Shown here in pieces: positions 22,602-33,900 of a stretch of 63,491 nucleotides of DNA. The position numbers and the translations under genes were made by a program. The notes beneath the pieces are model-generated. The model had not been told where the DNA came from. It was given only the letters and a program-made list of their open reading frames with translations, and ran no database searches. Each line of letters starts with the position of its first letter. Position 1 is the stretch's first letter. Source of the DNA: a virus; the IMG/VR virus record IMGVR_UViG_3300046005_001261, positions 1 through 63,491 of that record. One strand, 5' to 3'.

Positions 22602-24850
22602 TGTCTTACATTAAACCAAAACTATCATCATTAGTAGCTGGGCAACTTCCTGAATTTATTCGGGGAGATTACCAGACATTTGTTGCATTTTTGGAAGCAT
22701 ATTATGAATTTCTAGAGGCAAATGTAAATACAGATTACAAAAGTTTAAAAGATATTGATAACACTTTAGATTCATTTATTCAATATTTCAAGCATGAAAT
22801 TGCGATTAATCTACCTAATCTACCTATAGATGAAAGATTTCTTTTACAACATATACGTGAACTATATCGTGCTAAAGGTACAGAAGCAGCTTTCAAATTA
22901 TTATTCAGAATTTTATTTCAAAAAGATGTTGTTGTAGATTATCCATATAATAGTGTTTTAATTCCTTCAGATGGTAAATGGATTCAAGACAAATCTATAT
23001 TTGTACGTGTATCAAAGGGTACACCTGATCTTATTGTAGGTAATAAGGTTAGTGTTATAACATCTACTAGTACATTTTTAATAACAATAAAAAGCTTCAA
23101 AGCGATTGATCCTAATATTAGTGGTGACACTCAAATAGTAGAATTATTTTATGATAAAGATTATTTTAATAATATATCTGAAAATAATAAAATATTTTAT
23201 CAAAATGAATTTGTTGCGGATGTATTATACACAACTACTAAAATAAATGTATTTTCAGGTGGAAAGGGCTTTAAATCAGGACAAGTATATCCTATAAGTT
23301 CTGGCCAAGGTATAGGATCTATTGTAAAAATTAAGTCAGTAGATAGTGTTGGTGCAGTTAAAACCGCCGAATTTATATCCTTTGGTATTGGTTATGAAAC
23401 TAATTTTTATGCGTATATAACTTCAGATCAAGCACGTAAGATTACTTTTTCACAATTACCATTTACACTATCATTCTCTGGTTCAGGTCCAATTGATTGG
23501 AATGGTACAATTAGAGATAATACCAAGGAGTTTATAGATTATGGTGTTATTACAAGACCAAACTATAATATAGATATAGCTACTCCTGCTATTGGTGCAT
23601 TATATGTAGGTGATGTTGTACAGACATTTAATAATTCTACAACATATTCAAGTACTATAATTGATGAAGAAGATATTTCTATTCTTTATATTACAATAGG
23701 AGCAGAAGCAAAATACACAGGATATTTTAAAACTAATGAAGGATTTATTAGTGATAATATTTATATTCAAGATAGTAAATATTTTCAAAAGTTTGCATAT
23801 GTTCTTAAAATAGATGAGCAACTTAGTAAATATGAATCATTTGTTAAAACTTTAGTTCATCCAACAGGTAATGCTTTATTTGGTGAATATTCTATTACTA
23901 ATGAATTTAATTTAAATGAATTTGTTCAATTAGTAATTAAATCTTCAAATTTAAAGTTTGATGACAAAGTTACAATGAGTGATAGTCATTGGTTACATTT
24001 TAGTAAATTATTGAATTATGAAAATGGTAATGCTACTTATGTAACATCTTCTATAAATAATGACTGGGTTACTAGACCTAATGGAACTAATGGTGTTAAA
24101 TTTAATGTTGCGTTAGTTGGCAGACAAGCTACTACATCTAAAGGATCAGTTGGTGTTTGGTTCCAAATAGCTCAAGTTGGTAAGCAATTAACATCAAATT
24201 TTGGTTTATTGGAAAAATATTTTAAAATTGCAAATACAGGAAATTCTGTAACAGGTTCTGTTGGTCAACTTAATAAAAACTTTGAAATTAATAATACCGG
24301 TAATTCTATAACATTAAGTAAAAATACAGTTGCACCACGACAAGCAATTAATGTTGGTGTAACTGGTATTTCATCAACTTCATCTAATAATACTTTATCA
24401 AGAAGTATGATAAAGGGATTAACAGGTTATGCTGTTACATCATCTGTAGGTCCATTATATGGTGGAAACGCTGCAATGATAAGTGGTTTTTCTTTAATTA
24501 CTGCACTTGGTAATGAAAGTGTTTCCATGACGGAAACTAAATCTCTTATAGGATTTAGTGCATCAACTAGTATAGGTTCTTTTGTACCTAGTATGGTAAT
24601 GGTAAAATCATTACCGGCAAATTCAGCATCAACTAGTATAGGATCTGTATCAAAATATGTTACTGTTTCTATAAGTGGATTTGGTTTAACATCTGGATTT
24701 GGTGCTTATACTCAGATAATAAATAATACATTAACAGATACTACAACACCAAGTGATAATGGTTATGTGGCATACAACGCTTATATATTCGGTCCTGATG
24801 TATATTTCAGTGATTCTACAGAATATTTCGAAGGCAAAACGAGTTTTTAA
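22601..24850 (+). CDS. Baseplate wedge protein (gp7 position) with C-terminal repeats
   Basis: A 749-aa protein after gp6. Its N-terminus (MSYIKPKLSSLVAGQLPEFI, then FLEAYYEFLEAN and HIRELYRAKGTEAAFKLLFR) is conserved in T4-like cyanophage wedge proteins in the gp7 position. The middle has a GFKSGQVYPISSGQG / FISFGIGYETNFYAY beta-module. From about residue 500 to 735, degenerate repeats of 25-30 residues contain S-T-S-x-G (for example GFSASTSIGSF and PANSASTSIGSV). Identity with T4 gp7 itself (1032 aa) is uncertain, but a wedge role is likely from order. Confidence 0.68.
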   Translation: MSYIKPKLSSLVAGQLPEFIRGDYQTFVAFLEAYYEFLEANVNTDYKSLKDIDNTLDSFIQYFKHEIAINLPNLPIDERFLLQHIRELYRAKGTEAAFKLLFRILFQKDVVVDYPYNSVLIPSDGKWIQDKSIFVRVSKGTPDLIVGNKVSVITSTSTFLITIKSFKAIDPNISGDTQIVELFYDKDYFNNISENNKIFYQNEFVADVLYTTTKINVFSGGKGFKSGQVYPISSGQGIGSIVKIKSVDSVGAVKTAEFISFGIGYETNFYAYITSDQARKITFSQLPFTLSFSGSGPIDWNGTIRDNTKEFIDYGVITRPNYNIDIATPAIGALYVGDVVQTFNNSTTYSSTIIDEEDISILYITIGAEAKYTGYFKTNEGFISDNIYIQDSKYFQKFAYVLKIDEQLSKYESFVKTLVHPTGNALFGEYSITNEFNLNEFVQLVIKSSNLKFDDKVTMSDSHWLHFSKLLNYENGNATYVTSSINNDWVTRPNGTNGVKFNVALVGRQATTSKGSVGVWFQIAQVGKQLTSNFGLLEKYFKIANTGNSVTGSVGQLNKNFEINNTGNSITLSKNTVAPRQAINVGVTGISSTSSNNTLSRSMIKGLTGYAVTSSVGPLYGGNAAMISGFSLITALGNESVSMTETKSLIGFSASTSIGSFVPSMVMVKSLPANSASTSIGSVSKYVTVSISGFGLTSGFGAYTQIINNTLTDTTTPSDNGYVAYNAYIFGPDVYFSDSTEYFEGKTSF

Positions 24851-24871
24851 TAAATTTTAGGAGTTTTATAA

Positions 24872-25312
24872 ATGATTAGTGATATACTGTCAGTTAAGGG
24901 TGATCTTGAAATCACTCTATTAGATGATAAAGGAAATATCAAACAACATATGGCAATACCTAATTTAATTGTTACAGTTGGTAAAAATCATATTGCAGCA
25001 AGGTTACAAGGTACATCTCAAGGTGTAATGTCATATATGGCAGTTGGTTCTGTTTCTACAACACCAACTGTCGGTGATTTAGCACTAAATACAGAAATTG
25101 CAAGAGTAGCATTAGCAACGTATACAAATACCAATAATACTGTTCAAGCAACTGCAACGTTTGCAGGCGGTACTGGTACTGGAACTTTAAGAGAAGCAGG
25201 ATTATTTAATGCGAGTTCAAGTGGTACAATGTTGGCTCATACAACTTTTCCTGCGATAACAAAAGCAAGTAGTGATACACTTTCCATTAATTGGACTATT
25301 ACAATTGCTTAA
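24872..25312 (+). CDS. Tail/baseplate structural protein of the LREAGLF type
   Basis: A 146-aa beta-rich protein with AGGAG at good spacing. It has PNLIVTVGKNHIAARLQG, then MAVGSVSTTPTVGDLALNTE and GTGTLREAGLFNASSSGTML with TTFPAITKASSDTLSINWTI. This pattern is widespread in phage tail-tip and baseplate clusters, where it is thought to be a fibre- or collar-associated domain. It lies between wedge genes and is read in the same late operon. The precise role is not known. Confidence 0.7.
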   Translation: MISDILSVKGDLEITLLDDKGNIKQHMAIPNLIVTVGKNHIAARLQGTSQGVMSYMAVGSVSTTPTVGDLALNTEIARVALATYTNTNNTVQATATFAGGTGTGTLREAGLFNASSSGTMLAHTTFPAITKASSDTLSINWTITIA

Positions 25313-25342
25313 TAATAAAAATTACTCAAAAAGAGAAAAATA

Positions 25343-27904
25343 ATGGCAGAAACAGCATTAATAAAGTCAAGTTTACACAATTCAGTAGCTGATAGTGTAT
25401 ATAATGATGTTATAACAAAAGGGTCAAATTATTATTACTTTTTGGGTAAAACTTTATCTTGGGGCGATGAAAATAATCCTCCCCTGCCTATAGATTCTGC
25501 ATCATATGAACATGATACACGAAATGAAATTATTTCATTAAAAGCAATTAGTCCAAATGATGTTGCATATGTAATACCAAAAATAGATTGGATATCCGGC
25601 ACAATTTATGATCAATATGATGATTCATATTCTACTGAAGTTCAAGGAATTGATTTAATTTCAGGTGGAGCAGGTTATGTTGTAGCACCTACAATAATTA
25701 TAACTGGAGTAGGTCAAGGTGCTTCTGCAACTGCAACGGTATTGGATGGTATAATTACTAGTATCACACTAACAAACAAAGGATACGGATATACTGAAAC
25801 ACCGGTAGTAACTTTTGACGGAGTAGGCAGTGGCGCCACAGCAGCTGCAGTTGTTATTATAAGTCAAGAAGGTATACAAAGATTAGAAGATACTAGTTAT
25901 TATGTTTTAGGAGATAATTATAATGTATATATGTGCATTGATAATAATAATGAAGCACAATCTACGCAGCAACCCTATGGTGCTAGTGCAGAAACAATAA
26001 CTACAAATGATGGTTATATTTGGAAATTTATATACAATATTCCTATTTCTCTTAGAAGCAAATTTCTTACAAATTCTCATATGCCTATTCTTACGGCATT
26101 ACAGCAACAATTTTATTCAAAAGGTAATATACAAATAATTAAAATTGATGCTAGAGGTTCAGGATATACAGGTGCAATTTTAAATGTTATAGGTGATGGT
26201 TATCTAGAAGCAGATCCATTGTATGTTTTAGGTGCAACTATAACAGAAGTAGGATCTGGATATGTTGCTCCAACTATATCTATTGAACCTCCATTTAGTA
26301 ATTCAACTGCGTGGGTATCTGGTGCAACTGTAGTTTTAGAACAATTAATAAAATATAATAATAACTATTATAAATCAGTTATACCAGGAACATTTACTAC
26401 ATCAGGACCCATACATGTTAGTGGTATAGTATCAAATGGAACTGCTGCTTTACAATTTATTGGCGCACTAGCTACCGGAACTGTTACAAAAAATGGCGGA
26501 GGTCAATTAAGTTCTGTTACTTTAAATAAAAATATTGCAACTATTGATGTTGCAAATACAGGATCTGGATATACTAATACACCGTCTGTTACTATTTCAG
26601 GTTCGGGTGGAGGAACTGCAAGTGCGGTAATACAAAATGGTTCATTAAATATGGTAGTTGTTACAGGAATTGGATCATATACAATAACACCTACTGTAAC
26701 TATTGGTACTTTATGGACAGCAACTACATTATATACAACTAACCAGCAAATATTTTATGCAAATAGATTGTATACAGTTACTGTAGGTGGAACTACAAGT
26801 TCTTCTGCACCAACTCATGTAAGTGGAAGTGCAGCAAATGGAACTGCAACTCTAACGTACGCAGGTATAGCTGCAACTGCATCTATAACTATGAAATGTG
26901 GAGCAGGATATTCTAAACAACCTGTTATTACTATTAGTGATGTCGCAGGTGTAAATGGTTTAATAACCGCAACAACTACAATATCAAAAGCACGATTAGT
27001 ACCAATAATAACAAATGGTCAAATTATTGGTGCACAAATTATTGAAGGAGGAATAGGTTATTCTGTTGCTGCTATAGATATAAATGGTGATGGAACAGGA
27101 GCACAATTAACTGCTTCATTATCAATTGGTGATATTAATTCACTACAAGCAAATGTAGAGTTATTGACGGTTTTTGGTAAGTTGATGAATATTCCGGTAG
27201 TTTCAGGAGGATATGGATATACATCTGCTACAATTGATATAATAGGAGATGGTTCGGGAGCTACTGCTACAGTAACAGTAACTGCAGGTAGAGTTACAAA
27301 AATAAATATAGTAACTCAAGGTTATGGATATACTTGGGCAAAGGCTACTATATCTGGAACTGGTACAGGTGCTACTGCTCGAGCAATTATACCTCCTTAT
27401 GGTGGTCATGGTAAAAACGCGTTAAATGAATTAAAAGCAAGTGGTTTGATGTTTTTTAGTGACATATCAAACTATAAAAACCAAGGGTTTACAGTTAATA
27501 ATGACTATAGACAAATTGGTATTATTCGTAATATGTATAGATATGCCACTACTTATATTGCTACAACTGTATTTGAAACTGCATGTTGGGTAGTTTATGC
27601 TAATACTAGTACTACTGTGTTTGCCGCAGATTCTTTAATTGCAGAATTTACAACTAATTCAAGATTTAGAATTGTAACAAATACAGGTAGTGCAATGTTA
27701 TTACAATCGCTGGATAATTATACATTGGATGTTGGCAAAGTTATGTACCTTGTATCAAATAATACGCAAACATTTACTATGCTTGATGTTGCTCCACCAA
27801 CTATTGATAAATATTCAGGTGATTTAATGTATATAGATAATAGACAGGCATTTACACCTACTGAACAACAAACAGTTACTCTTAGAACAATAATTGGATT
27901 CTAA
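25343..27904 (+). CDS. gp8: gp8, baseplate wedge protein enlarged by beta-modules
   Basis: T4 gp8 has 334 aa; this protein has 853. The ends match gp8: NDVITKGSNYYYFLGKTLSW near the start, NDGYIWKFIYNIP in the middle and SGDLMYIDNRQAFTPTEQQT near the end. Between them are many GxGYxxxPxVTIxGxGxGA modules (for example YGYTETPVVTFDGVGSGATA) and two W-Y modules ending in THVSG or IHVSG and NGTA. The modules probably decorate the baseplate outside. gp8 links the fibres and wedges in T4. Confidence 0.78.
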   Translation: MAETALIKSSLHNSVADSVYNDVITKGSNYYYFLGKTLSWGDENNPPLPIDSASYEHDTRNEIISLKAISPNDVAYVIPKIDWISGTIYDQYDDSYSTEVQGIDLISGGAGYVVAPTIIITGVGQGASATATVLDGIITSITLTNKGYGYTETPVVTFDGVGSGATAAAVVIISQEGIQRLEDTSYYVLGDNYNVYMCIDNNNEAQSTQQPYGASAETITTNDGYIWKFIYNIPISLRSKFLTNSHMPILTALQQQFYSKGNIQIIKIDARGSGYTGAILNVIGDGYLEADPLYVLGATITEVGSGYVAPTISIEPPFSNSTAWVSGATVVLEQLIKYNNNYYKSVIPGTFTTSGPIHVSGIVSNGTAALQFIGALATGTVTKNGGGQLSSVTLNKNIATIDVANTGSGYTNTPSVTISGSGGGTASAVIQNGSLNMVVVTGIGSYTITPTVTIGTLWTATTLYTTNQQIFYANRLYTVTVGGTTSSSAPTHVSGSAANGTATLTYAGIAATASITMKCGAGYSKQPVITISDVAGVNGLITATTTISKARLVPIITNGQIIGAQIIEGGIGYSVAAIDINGDGTGAQLTASLSIGDINSLQANVELLTVFGKLMNIPVVSGGYGYTSATIDIIGDGSGATATVTVTAGRVTKINIVTQGYGYTWAKATISGTGTGATARAIIPPYGGHGKNALNELKASGLMFFSDISNYKNQGFTVNNDYRQIGIIRNMYRYATTYIATTVFETACWVVYANTSTTVFAADSLIAEFTTNSRFRIVTNTGSAMLLQSLDNYTLDVGKVMYLVSNNTQTFTMLDVAPPTIDKYSGDLMYIDNRQAFTPTEQQTVTLRTIIGF

Positions 27905-27944
27905 TAAATAATGATAACAATACCTTTAGGACAAAGAGAGAATC

Positions 27945-30900
27945 ATGTTAGATTTTAATACAGAACCGTACTACGACGATTATAACGAAGATAAAAAATT
28001 CTATAAAATATTGTTTCGTCCAGGATATCCTGTTCAAGCAAGAGAATTAACACAACTTCAAACAATTCTCCAAACTCAAGTTAAAAGACATGGCGACCAT
28101 ATGTTTAAGCAGGGCTCTATGGTTATTCCTGGAGAATTTGCCGTTGACACAAAATATAGTTATATAAAAATAGATCCTACTTATGGCGGAGTTAATGTAA
28201 ATGATTTTATAGAATCTTTTATAGGTAAACAAGTTGTAGGTGTCACAAGTGGTATTACTGCAGAAGTTGTATATGCTACTGCATATAATAATACTGATCC
28301 AGCAACTTTATTTGTCCGGTATATAACTGCTGATACTGCTGCAGCTTCTCTTCCATTTGGTAATGCTGAAGTAATATCACTTGCAGATGAAACACATTCT
28401 GTACAATCTATCTCTTCAAATGCTACTGGTACGGGTTCTGCCGCTATTATATTAAGAGGTGTATATTACATTAATGGATCTTTTGTTTTAGTAGATAGTC
28501 AAACAGTTATATTAGACAAATATTCAAATATACCTTCTTATAGAATTGGATTAACTATTAATGAAACTATCACTAGTGAATATGAAGATGAGTCATTATT
28601 AGATAATGCGCAAAATAGTTATAATTATTCTGCTCCTGGCGCACATAGACACAGTATAGATTTAGTTTTAACAAAACTATCTATTGGTTCATCCACTGAT
28701 TCTAATTTTGTTGAGTTATGTCGCGTTATTAACGGTAAAATAATAAGCATAAAAAGCGGTACAGATTATGCACAATTAGAAAAAACACTAGCAGAAAGAA
28801 CTTATGATGAATCTGGAGACTACACAGTTGTTCCCTTTGGAATAGATGTACGTGAACATAGAAATAATGACAGAAGTAGTTGGGTATCTGGTAGATTGTA
28901 TTTATTAGGAGATATTGTTTTAAATAGTAATAAATTGTATACTGCTAGAAATACAGGTACATCAGCAGGAGCAACAGGACCAACTCATATTGTAGGTAAA
29001 GTATATGATGGTACAACTACTGGAGTTCAATGGGTATATACACCAAAGCCAGATTATAATAGAGGCATATATGATTCCTTTGGTTCTGTAATTTCTATAG
29101 AAGTAACAAAACAAGGTTCAGGATTTTTATCTGCGCCTGCTATTAGTTTTTCAGGTGGTAATGGTACAGGTGCTTCTGCAGTAGCTAAAATTAATAGTGA
29201 AGGCAAATTAATTGGTATTGATATTATTAATCAAGGTTCAGGATATACGTCTAATCCCACAGTTATTATAACAAGTGATAGTGGTATAAATGCTGAGGCA
29301 CTTTCATATGCTAATTTTGGTGATGAATCAAAACTTGCTATTGGTATGGAAGCAGGCAAGGCATATGTTCACGGACACAAAATTCAAAAACCATCTACAG
29401 AATTTGTAGATGTAGATAAAGCAAGAACATATAATTCTGTAAATAATGCTAAAACACCTACAACTGTTGGCAATTATATTCTTGTTACAAGATTATTAGG
29501 TATACCAGATTATAAAGTTAATACAACCATTAACATTTATGATCAACTTAATGGGGCAGGTACTATAATTGGTACTTGCAAAGTAAGAGGTGTAGAATGG
29601 GATAATGGTTTAGTATATCAAACATCGACAATATATAAATTATTTGTATTTGATATTGTTATGAATGTTGGTAAAACTTTAACTGGATATGCAAAATCAT
29701 TTGGTATATCTGGATTTGTAGCTAATATTAGTCCTATTTTAAAGAGATTACCTGGAACAATATCAGGTACAACAACAGCAATTACTGGTTCTGGAACTAA
29801 CTTTCTTGCATCATTAAGAATTGGTGATTATATTTCTAGTGCTGGACAAGTTAGACGTGTTACTGCAATTGCAAGTAATTCTGCGTTAACTATTGATTCA
29901 AATCTCTCGACTGCTCTTAGTGGAACGCCTTTTTCAATATTGTCTACAGATATTGTTGAACCTAATAATTCAGGATTGATTTTCCCATTACGAAATTCAT
30001 TTATTAAAGCTTCATCTGATATTAGTTATACTGTATTTGAAAGATTTGCTGCTAAAACTATAACTGCCGGTCAAGTAACGTTTGATACTACAGATACTGG
30101 CGAATTTGCTTCTTCTGCATCGTATGAAAATTACCTATTATCTACAGCATCAGCAGTTGTTCCAATTACAAGTATAACTGTTGCAGGAACGCAAGTAACA
30201 ATATACGTAGATAGTGCATATAATGGGCAAATCGCAGTTTTATCTGCTGCAGTTAATAAAACCGGTGCTACATCAACCAGAAAAACTAAAACTTCAACTA
30301 TTACTCAAACAGCATATACTACTGCCGCTGCTGGACAAGCCTCGATTTTAAATCTAGGGTATGCTGATGTTTTTAAAGTTTTATCAATTAACATGAAATC
30401 AGGTACATTTGCTGCTCCTAGTGGTGCTTATGATATAGATATTTCAGATAGATATGATTTTGATAATGGTCAAAGGGAAACACATTATGATTATAGTCGT
30501 TTAACATTAAAATCATCTTTCTCTCCACCTACAGCTCCTGTTCAAGTATTTTTTGAATATTTTGCACATGGTACTGGAGATTATTTTACTGTTGAATCAT
30601 ATACAGGAGTAGCATATAATGAAATTTCATCATTTGATGGATTCCCATTAAGAGATGCTATTGATTTTCGTCCAGCATATAATGGTTCTTCATGGACATC
30701 TACTACATTTTTACCAAAAAGAGCTGTTGATGTAAACATAGATTATGATTATTATTTGCCCCGACTAGATAAAATCTATCTTAATTATACAGGTAATTTT
30801 GTTAATATTAAAGGTACTCCAAATATACCTCTTTTACAACCAGTGTCTCTGTCAACTGGTATGGAGTTGTATTCATTAACTATTGCTCCATATACGTTAG

Positions 30901-33900
30901 ATACTACTACTAACAATGTTATTTTCACAAAAACTGAAAATAAACGCTATACTATGCGTGATATAGGTAAACTAGAAAAACGTGTTGAAAATTTAGAATA
31001 TTATACAGCTTTGTCATTGTTAGAACAAGAAACAACTACACTAAAAGTAACAGATAGTTCAGGTTTGGATAGATACCAAAATGGATTTATTGTAGATAGT
31101 TTCAATGGTCATGGTGTAGGTAATACGTTCTCACCTGATTACTTATGCGCGATTGATCAAGAAAATAATCAATTGCGACCATTTTATACAATGCAAAATA
31201 TTAATATAATTGAGAAAAATAAAACTGAAGGTGCTAGAACATCAAGCAGTTATAAAATGTACGGTGATATTATAACTTTGCCAGTAGTAGATCATGTTAA
31301 AATTGCAGAACAAACTATAGGTTCAAGAACTGAACTAATTAATCCATTTGCAATTTTTACTTTCTTAGGCAAAATGGAATTAACTCCGTCATCTGATGAT
31401 TGGTTTGAAATAAACCGTAAACCGGATATTATTAATAATGTTGAAGGTAATTATAATACTATTAAAGTATTAGCAGAATCTTCAGGTGTTCTTGGTACTA
31501 TTTGGAATGCTTGGCAAACCCAATGGTCTGGAACACCTGTAATTACTAATACATATGGTGGACAACTAGCTAAACAAGCTCAAGCCCGAGGATTAACAGG
31601 AGAAAACTTTTCAACAGGTGGTAATTGGAGTATTTATGCAGGTTCTTATACTCTTACAACTTCAACTGCAACTACAAAAGGACAATCTAGAACAGGCGTT
31701 AATACAACCCTAGTTGCTAGAGTAGATACTCAATTGACAGAAGACAGAATTGTTTCTTCGGCAGTTATTCCATATATTAGATCTAGAAATGTATTAATTC
31801 AAGCAAAAGCTTTAAAACCAGGAACACGATTTTATCCATTTTTTGAAAATATAGATATATCTAAATATTGTACTCCTTCCACAAAATTAAATCTTGGAAC
31901 TTCTGTTAGTGGAATATTTGATCATAATTCTAATGTTGGTGGAGATTCTTCAGGGACTAAACGTAGAATAAATGGTGATACACAAGTTTGTTTAACAAAA
32001 GGTGATATTATATTTGTATCACAAAGAAGTGCTACTTCATATCAAACACCTGATTCTTCTGGATGTCCTGCTACAGCAGTTATTGTAGATGTAGAATATA
32101 ATCCAACTACTGGACATAAATCAATATTTGTAGTTAATATTAAAGGTACATTCGTATCTGGTGATACTGTAAAAGGAAATATAAGTCTTGCTACTGGTAC
32201 ATTAACAGCCACTCCTACAGCAAAAGTATTAGGTAACTCATTAACAACTAGTTTTAATGGTAGTGTTAGTTTGTTGTTTGATATTCCTAATACTGATAGT
32301 GTTAGATTTAGAACAGGTAAACGTGAATTTAAACTTCAAGATACTACTACACCTCTAGGATCTTTTGATTCTAGAGGCAGTAACATGTATGAAGCAAATG
32401 GAATTTTACAAACTAAGGAAGCAACATACACTGCAACAAGAAATGGTATATTAGTACAAGAACGTTTAACAGATAATCAGATTATTACAGAAACATCTGA
32501 ACGGGTTGTTACAGGCACAGGTTGGTATGATCCTCTTGCTCAAACCTTTACAATTAAAGATCAACCTGGAGGTTGTTTCTTAACAAAAGTAGATATATTC
32601 TTTGCTAAGAAAGATCCTAGCCTTTCTGTGACTCTGCAAATACGTGATACAGTTAATGGATATCCAGGTGCAACTATTTTACCTTTTAGTGAAGTTACAC
32701 TAGAGACTGATAAAATTAATTTATCTTCAACAATTGTTAGTGTTACAGGCGAAGGTACTGTACCCATACCATATCCAAAATATGATACACCCACAACATT
32801 TACTTTTAAAAGTCCGGTGTATGTAAAAAATTTAACGGATTATGCAATTGTATTAGTAAGCGATTCTATTCTTTATAGAGTTTGGATTTCTGAAATGGGC
32901 AATGATATTCCAGATTCTTCTCAAACAGTAGACAAACAACCATATGCAGGTGTATTGTATAAATCACAAAATGGTCAATCATGGACTCCATGTGATACGC
33001 AAGATATGAAATTTACAGTATACAGAGCTAAATTTGATGTAACTGCATTAGGTACTGTTGAATTTATTAATGATGTAATTCCAACTACTAAAATTACAAC
33101 AGATTCAGTTGATGCATATCCATTCCAAACAACTAGTGGTTCTCCAGTTGTTAGAATCTGGAACCAAGATCATGGTATGCCTTCAGGAAGCACAGTTAGA
33201 ATTAGCGGCATAGTTAATACCGTAAAAGGTATTACCGCAGCTAATTTAAACGGTGATAGAATCATAGCAAATGTTGATTCAGATTCATATACAATTACTG
33301 CCGGAAGCAATGCTACATCTTCTGGATATGCTGGACCTTCAGGTACAACTGAAGAATGGTTATTATCTAAAAATATCCAATATGATGTTATTCAACCTTC
33401 ATTTGCTAATTTAAATTTCCCTGAAACTAGTATTAATTATAAAATTAGAACTGCATCTGGAAAATCTGTTGATGGTTCTCAAACACCTTATGTTTTAGAT
33501 GCTGCGTCAGTTCCATGTGTTTCAAATGATTTAAATTATTTTTATACTCCAAGGATGATAGTATCTGAAGTTAATGAAGCAAATGCTGGTTTAGGTGGAA
33601 TAAAACCATTAACTATTACAGCAGAAATGAAAACTACAAAAGATAGTTTATCTCCTATTATTGATACTCATAGGGTTAGTGCAATATTGGTATCTAATAA
33701 GATTAATAAACCTTCAGAAAGTATTACCAATATTGCTGTAATTGATGAAGTATCTGTATTTACTGGAACTGGATTAACTTTTAATACTAAAACTTCAGAT
33801 CTAGTATATGGACATGCTTCTATTAGTAGTACAAATGCAACATTCCGAGATAATTTAAAAGCAGTTGCTATTGGATCATATGTTACTATTGCAGGAACAA

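Noticed and set aside
25650-27400. Repeated G/T-rich units in gp8 as a nucleotide repeat array or CRISPR
   Set aside because: They are protein-level repeats in one open frame with variable spacing and no conserved direct repeats or spacers.
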